Made by a program: the position numbers and the translations under genes. From Danio rerio (Eukaryota; Chordata; Actinopteri; Cypriniformes; Danionidae), in the NCBI RefSeq assembly GCF_049306965.1, contig NC_133194.1:8004501-8068500 (forward strand): a stretch of 64,000 nucleotides of DNA, in the 5' to 3' direction. The stretch's first letter is position 1; every line of letters starts with the position of its first letter. The notes under the pieces were generated by a model that saw only the letters and a program-made list of their open reading frames with translations, did not search any database and was not told the DNA's origin. Below, piece after piece: positions 57,921-64,000 of this stretch.

Positions 57921-58831
57921 TAGGGCTGTGTGATTTGGGGAAAATATCTAATTGCAATTTATTTATTTTTTTTAATTGACAGATTCTGATTTCGATTTGA
58001 TTTGCAAATTTACTTTTGTAGTCAAGCTTTAGCTCTAATCTGTATCGTAGCTTCTTACTGCTAAAATGCTGTGAGTGTTTAAGTGTTTAAGTTTAAGTGA
58101 CATTAACCTACTTAAACATTTATTCAAATTTGTTTATAAATTGATTTAATTTATGTTACATTTAATTCAATATTTATGAAATATTTAATTCAAATTAAAC
58201 ACTATTTTTTCTCTGAAGCCAACCGTAGTGTGTTATGGGGTTATCTCCTGGTGCATTCGTGACTTTTTTTTCATGTGGTGTAATAGCTGCAAACAACTCT
58301 GAAATTGCACTTTGATGTTGCACGCTAGTACATGGAGCGTCACTGTCAGTACTTTTGGTTGACTTTTTAGCAAGACACTCATATGAGGAGCTTTTTTTTG
58401 CTGGTTGTTTTATTGCCTCGTGCTGCGGCACCAATTTTGCGAAAGTTCTTTCAAATGACCTGTTTTTGTTCAGTGTCTGTGACTTTGAAACCAAAATATT
58501 CCCATATTACCGACATGCTGTTTTTCTTTGATATGAATTAGTCTATTTTTGCTACTAACGCGCCAATCATTCCACTTGTCCACACTTTCCTGTTTGTTTC
58601 ATTGTGGGCTTTCTGCATAGTTCGATCGCACAATTCTGATTGGGCAGAGCTAAAGTGTGCTCACTCAATTTTCTAGTAAAACTATCACACGCAGACTGCA
58701 GACACGCATTTTCTCTGGGTAGAGAATATTATATAGTACATATATATTTCATATCACAGCCTCTTGCGATTAGCTAATCAAACATTTCAAATCACAATTC
58801 CTCTTCGATTTCGATTAATCGCACAGCCCTA
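57921..58831 (-). mobile_element. hAT element, copy 1, with transposase remnant
   Basis: TAGGGCTGTGTGATTTGGGG at the left is mirrored by CGATTAATCGCACAGCCCTA at the right. A minus-strand frame at 58195-58494 (99 codons) includes SSYECLAKKS and ISELFAAITPHEKK, resembling the stretch just after the BED finger of hAT transposases. Most of the transposase is missing. Assignment of the protein piece is moderate. Confidence 0.6.
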
Positions 58832-58879
58832 GCTCATGATGATTTTTACTACACGTTCTACAACTACACAGATACGACA

Positions 58880-59606
58880 TGTCACTGTGTGATTTGGGGA
58901 GAATATCTAATTGCAATTTTTTTGTCATATTTCAACTTTATTTACGATTTAATTCAAGCTACAAGCTGATTTTAATTTAATTCAAGCTTCAGCTCAATAA
59001 TCTGTAAGCCGTGGCAACAATTATGTGACAGCTCTTAAAAATGACTTGTTTTTGTTCGTTGTCTGTGACTTGAAATCGAAATATTCCCATATTACCAATT
59101 CTGTTTTTCTTTGATATGAATTCATCTATTAATGCGTCTAAAGCAGCAGATGCTATAATCTCACTTGTCAGCGCTTTTCTGTTTGTTTGTTTTTATTTTA
59201 TTATTGTGGCAGTAGTTCAGTTGCGCAGTTGTGATTGGGCAGAACGAAAGTGTGCTCAAATTACTAAATTAGTACACTCAATTAGCTAGTTGTAAACCGC
59301 CTGTCAGATCACGCGATTTCAGTATGATTTCCTTGATGTAGGGTGTCGTGGGGAGTCGTAAACGACAATGGACGTCGTGACGCAAGATTCAATCATTTCT
59401 TCTCGTGTAATGGGGCATAGTTCACGACAACCAATACCATGTCTGCGATGCCTTGCAGAAAGTCTAGCGGACAGGTTTTAAAGCACTTCACCTCAGATGT
59501 TATTCGTTACTCTTGTTTACATATATATTTTATATTGCAGCCTCTTGCAATTTTTAACAAATCGTAACATTTCAAATAGCGATTTCCGTTTATTGCACAG
59601 CCCTAA
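58880..59606. mobile_element. hAT element, copy 2, same family and orientation
   Basis: It repeats GTGTGATTTGGGGAGAATAT, CTAATTGCAATTT, AATATTCCCATATTACC and TTTTTCTTTGATATGAATT of copy 1 in the same order and ends TATTGCACAGCCCTA. The transposase piece is largely gone. A block at about 59300-59470 is not in copy 1. Confidence 0.6.
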
Positions 59607-60760
59607 GACAAGGTATACACCAAGTCAAGTTTAATGGTTGAACAATAAAAATCAGTATCCAACAGACTTTTAAAAACTTTAAAAAGACTCCAACATTGTT
59701 TTATAGTAAACAAAACATTAAAATGCGTTGGTGTGGATGCTAATATAGTTATTATGCTTAGCGTTTTTGGTGTGAATTGGCATTTATTACCATTCTATAA
59801 AAAGTTTCCATCACAACTACATCTATAATGGTTACAATATTGTTGAAATTGCGTTCAAATGTTGACAGCCAATCAAAATCCATCCCACATTAAATACATT
59901 TGAAGCTGCAGACGACAAAACGGCAGCATATTATACAAATCTGAACATTATTATGGTGTTGACGCTTGGTAATCTATTGAATTATCGTTCTCAGTGTGAA
60001 CAGCTCTATAATGCTTGAAGCGCAGGGAAGTGCAGGGTTGTGTAGGTAGTTGGATCACTTTAAATAAATCAACTAGCAGTGCTTTTGGCTTTATGCATCT
60101 CCTTAAAACTACCCTAAACGTTGAGTGGGATGAATAATCGGATTATGGAGGACAACTGAAGCACTCAGCATCCAACTACTGAACTCCTGCGGTGTATTAG
60201 ATGTAGCCTATATTGTACTAGTAGTGATAGTGGACATGTTTGCCTTCCATGAAGGCCCGAGACTCGATTTGCAATGAGAAAACGAATGGATGAAAAGCTT
60301 GAATGAAGTATGCAAATGACAAGACCGAATGAGCTCAAACATCTGCAACTGCCACGATCGTTTAAGACAGGAAGTTGATTCTGCAGAGCCCTGATTTGTG
60401 TTTTAATTGCCAGAGTGGATGTTTGGATGTTAAATGCAGTGTGCGGTTATTGCCTTGTACCACAGATGAACATTCACCACAAAAAAAAACCATATACCTC
60501 AAAAGATTTGCGCAAATATTCACTATATTTACAATAACTGAACTGGGATCTGAAGATTGTGGAAGGAATCATGTATCTATCGCTTACCCGCACATTCTTC
60601 TTACTTTTCTATCAAACGTGTGTGCATTTCAGATTAGAGGACGGTGAAGTAGAGAACATTCGAAATCCAATTTAAGAGTAAAACCAGTAGGTACAAAATA
60701 GCATGATTCGTCGCTCTCTCGATGAGCGATCCGGTTAGACATCTGTATTTTGTATTGATA

Positions 60761-60898
60761 AATAAACACTATTTGTTCTGTCTACAACTGTTGTGGTGAA
60801 TCTGAAGTAAATATGAGATGGGCAGTAGTAGTATAAACAATTTCCTGATGTGGACAGACTGTCCACAAGACTCGATACCTGGATGAAAAAGAAATAAA
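60761..60898 (+). terminator. zbtb22: Two AATAAA signals, possible distal zbtb22 3' end
   Basis: AATAAA at 60761-60766 and at 60893-60898; the second is followed 25-35 nt later by GTGGTGATTTGTTCTTTATTT, a T/GT-rich downstream element. The 60.0-60.9 kb stretch is free of recognised repeats. AATAAA at 59644 and ATTAAA near 59890 are alternatives. Linking these to zbtb22 is inference. Confidence 0.4.
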
Positions 60899-61162
60899 GT
60901 TCCTTCCTTGTGCACAAGTGGTGATTTGTTCTTTATTTAACGCTGTTCTCAAGCTGATTTTCTGAAATTTTAACTCTCTGTTTCTCATATTTCAGATTAC
61001 TCTAGTGATGGATCAATATAGAAATTTTGGCAGATAAAAAAAGTGATAAAGCGATATATTAAATGCAAGCCGATGACCTACATATAGCCAGCTATATAAA
61101 CTGCTTAAAAAATAGATATATCCAGCTGCAGACCCACACACATTGATATTTAAACATATATG

Positions 61163-61273
61163 CAGGGGCGCCGCTGGCCGCCACGGGCCCTTTGACAATT
61201 TTTCCTTAAAGAAAGTTGGGACATTGTGGGCCCCTAATAACATCTAACTCCCACCCCACTAGCGGCACCCCTG
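61163..61273. mobile_element. 111-bp MITE
   Basis: CAGGGGCGCCGCTGGCCGCC at the left and CACTAGCGGCACCCCTG at the right are inverse, with inner GGGCCC words (CCACGGGCCC, GTGGGCCCC). Confidence 0.7.
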
Positions 61274-61518
61274 ATTATATAGTCAATGACGGATCAGTCG
61301 TCTTCTTCTTTCTTGTTTAACAACCACATAATCTTTTTACATTTGTGCAGTTTTGGAACTCAAATTATGTAAATAAAAATTATTAGTTGAACACTTACGG
61401 CTTTATTCACGTATCCACATGCACAAAAAAACATAATAGACCATCTACTTGTAGGATAAGGTGTAATAAACTAATTCAGGACCTTAAAGTTGTCATCCTT
61501 GGTTAAAATCGTTTTGTA

Positions 61519-61667
61519 GTATACATGAGCAATATCACACGAGTAGCAGTGTGATTTGTCTGTATATTGGCACTGGTGGGAGGCGTGCATTGCCTTAGTG
61601 CCCCCACCAGTGCCGATATACAGCCATATCGCACTGCTAAGAGTGTGATATTGCGTTTATACAACAG
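61519..61667. mobile_element. Hairpin MITE of about 150 bp
   Basis: Arms 61519-61582 and 61601-61667 pair over most of their length (AGCAGTGTGAT against ATCGCACTGCT; TGTATATTGGCACTGGTGGG against CCCACCAGTGCCGATATACA). The loop is under 20 nt. Confidence 0.8.
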
Positions 61668-61950
61668 TTTGATGGCATAATTGTGTATATAAAAACAAAA
61701 TCATAGATGGAGGGTCTCAAAAACCCTTTTGTATGAGGAACTACTTTCTTCCACATTGGATTCAAAATCATAAGCTGACATTTAAACAGTTGAGCAGGCA
61801 TTTTTAAACTTTAGATCTGTAGTGTCTGCTTTTTGCTGGCTGTATGTGGGCGGAGTAATACACAAAGGGTAAAGAGGCTGTACGGGTGCTGATATTACTT
61901 AACTATATCATGGCTATCAGCCCATCAGATTCGAGAACCAGACAGAACTT

Positions 61951-61951
61951 T

Positions 61952-62027
<76 letters not shown>

Positions 62028-62037
62028 CATGCATGTA

Positions 62038-62095
<58 letters not shown>
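61951..62095. repeat. (GT)n-(GTAT)n-(TA)n compound microsatellite
   Basis: GT repeats grade into GTAT units and then two (TA)n blocks separated by GTATGCATGCATG. Confidence 0.95.
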
Positions 62096-62098
<3 letters not shown>

Positions 62099-62732
62099 TT
62101 GTTTTATTAATTATTAACAGTTAATTTGTTTGTATAACTATATTTCTTGTAACTATAATTATTAACTGACTAAGTATCACCATACTACCATAGTACCAGT
62201 AAACCGTGCAACCCTAATTTATAGATTATAAAAAAAAAACTGAAGGTAAACAAATACATTGGACAACTTATTTTATTTTTAAAACCTTTTTTTTTTATCC
62301 AAAATCATTTCTAATCTGCAATTCTAATTTTTTTTCTCAGTGAAAATCTTCCAGTCGTGTGACGTCATGTGAAAAGCACCAATTAAAACCCTGACAGCCA
62401 GTGGCACATCTTAAGTGGATCAAACGACAGAAAAAATCCATAATTGATCCTATTAATATATCGAACTGATAACAATAATGACTAATCATATCAGTTATTA
62501 ATCAGCCGATACTAAAATAGCAGCTGAAAAAAGCCACACATTCCCACAATGATTTTAAAATGAGAGTTCACTAAAAATATAGAAATTCTGTCTTTATTTG
62601 AAGATTCTGATGCGTTTCCAAAGCTGTACAGATAAATGTACAATAAAGACAATGTAGAAAAAATAGCTTCAGATCATATTTTGTGTTGTGGAGAAGAAAT
62701 CCAAACCGGTTTAGAACCACCAGAAATAGTTT

Positions 62733-63245
62733 GATTAAAGAGTAATTGTAATTTCGCACATAATACTAACTAATAATAACTTTCAACAGCAGATTTAAAG
62801 GAACACCCCACGTTATTTTGGAAATAGGCTCATTTTAAAACTCCCCACTGAGTTACACATTTAGTATTTACCATTTTTAATCCATTCAGCCAATCTCAGT
62901 ATGGCAGGAGCACTTTTAGCTTAGCTTAGCATAGATCATTAAATTAGATTAGACCATTAGCATTCCGCTCAAGATGACAGAGATTTGAAAATCTTTCTGT
63001 TAAAAGCATATTAAAGTGTAGTTACACTGTGTTTTACACTGAGAGACTGACAGGAAATGAAAAGTTATTTTCTAAGCTGAGATGGTTAGGAACTATACTT
63101 TCATTTTGGTGTAATAATCAAGGAACTTTGCTGCCGTGCCATGCACAAATTACGCATTGTAGACAATGTAACTACAACTTAATACACTTTAAATAGGAAA
63201 ACTATCAAACTCTTTGGTAATTTATGAACAAAATAGTCTGGATGA
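62733..63245. repeat. First unit of a tandem duplication containing a MITE
   Basis: It starts with AAGAGTAATTGTAATTTCGC and CTTTCAACAGCAGATTTAAA, then the MITE left half (AAATAGGCTCATTTTAAAAC, TTAGCTTAGCTTAGCATAGA). The same order recurs from 63246. The inverted right half of the MITE is absent from this unit. Confidence 0.6.
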
Positions 63246-63298
63246 ATTAAGAGTAATTATAATTTCACATAATGCTAGCTTTAACTTTCAACAGCAGA

Positions 63299-63918
63299 TT
63301 TAAAGGACACACATTATTTTGTAAATAGGCTCATTTAACACTCCCCACCGAGTTACAGAGTCGCCTTTTATCATGTTTAAATCCATTCAGCTGAACTTGG
63401 TTTCTAGAGGGAGAAATTTTAGCTTAGCTTAGCATAATTAAATCGGATTAGACCATTAGCATTTCACTCAAAAATGACTGGCATTTTCCTATTTACAGCT
63501 CGACTCTTATGTAGTTGCATTGTGTAGTTCACTGATGAACTGATGTGAAATGAAAAGTTGCTATTATCTAGGCAAATATTTAAGAACTATTTTCTCAATC
63601 GGGCGTAATAATCAAGTATCCTTGCTACTGTACCAAGGCTACACTAGGTGAAATGATATTACGTAGCTTACATAATGTAACAATCGAGCACGAAATAGGA
63701 AAATTATCATACTATTCGGTAAATTATGTACGAGATGCTAATGGTCCAATCTGATTCAATTATTTATGCTAAGCTAAGCTAAAAATGTTCCCGCCGGACC
63801 AGAAAAATCGGCAGAATTGATTAAAGAATGATTAAAAAAACAACGGTTAAACTATAGGGGACATATAAAATTAGCCTATTTTCTTAAAAAAAAAAAAAAG
63901 AGGAGAGTCCCTTTAATA
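63299..63918. mobile_element. MITE of the TTAGCTTAGCATAGA family, both ends present
   Basis: It runs from TTTAAAGGACACAC and AAATAGGCTCATTTAACACT to ATTAGCCTATTTTCTT and AGAGTCCCTTTAAT. TTTTAGCTTAGCTTAGCATA on the left pairs with TATGCTAAGCTAAGCTAAAA on the right. Other copies: 27664, 30086 and 62800. Confidence 0.7.
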
Positions 63919-64000
63919 TAACTCCAATTCTCTAGATATACTCCATTTTAAATATCAATTAAATTTCTTGAGCAGTGAAATAAAAAACATCTTTAATATG

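Larger units (their letters stand above)
56706..60010. mobile_element. Outer DNA element holding a transposon nest
   Basis: AGACCGTTTCACACCAAGAA with CGATAACT at the left is mirrored by AATTATCGTTCTCAGTGTG and AACAGCTCT at the right. Near each end is a second inverted set (CACCAATGAC, GGTGTGAATTGGCATTTAT). Inside lie a Tigger-like element and two hAT copies. Confidence 0.5.

Overview
The window looks like genomic DNA of a cyprinid fish, almost certainly zebrafish (Danio rerio). Exons are small and GT-AG spliced. Introns and intergenic DNA are packed with short inverted-repeat DNA transposons, with DANA-type tRNA-derived SINEs (a danio family), an L1/Tx1-type LINE piece and long (TA)n tracts. 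Species is inferred from the repeat families; I could not run a search.

Four host genes are supported by spliced reading frames. (1) 1701-4465, + strand: the last three coding exons of flotillin-1; the window opens inside one of its introns. (2) 32394-15496, - strand: a complete ZNF384-type (CIZ/NMP4) zinc-finger gene of ten coding exons, with a CpG-rich promoter and likely noncoding first exon near 38.2-38.4 kb. One exon (20962-21129) is a phase-symmetric cassette that switches the protein between six and eight fingers. (3) 40928-49569, + strand: complete kifc1, a kinesin-14 minus-end motor, 16 coding exons and 618 residues, with a cell-cycle-type promoter (CCAAT boxes and a CHR-like TTTGAA) near 40.4 kb. 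(4) 52582-56222, + strand: complete zbtb22, a BTB plus three-zinc-finger regulator of 671 residues, with a noncoding first exon near 50.6-50.8 kb. flot1 and znf384l converge, znf384l and kifc1 diverge, kifc1 and zbtb22 run in tandem. FLOT1, KIFC1 and ZBTB22 all lie in the human MHC region (6p21), so this looks like the zebrafish counterpart of that region with a ZNF384 paralogue between them.

The rest is repeats. 4.5-15.2 kb is intergenic and holds stacked insertions at 6.9-9.6 and 10.5-12.3 kb. The znf384l introns hold a four-level nest (21.9-23.9 kb), an L1 piece with a clear target-site duplication (19.35-19.93 kb), a piggyBac-like element with TTAA ends (25.6-26.4 kb) and several palindromic MITEs. 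38.4-40.4 kb holds a DANA SINE and an old tandem duplication abutting the kifc1 promoter. Downstream of zbtb22, 56.7-60.0 kb is a nest with remnants of Tigger-like and hAT transposases; 61-64 kb is intergenic with hairpin MITEs and a small tandem duplication.

I see no CRISPR array, operon, toxin system or clearly viral element, and nothing that qualifies as a new biological system. The observations most worth following are the near-identical duplicated finger exon of znf384l, the diverged tandem duplication upstream of kifc1, the perfect 40-bp palindrome in a kifc1 intron, and the possibility that the zbtb22 3' UTR runs through a transposon nest.
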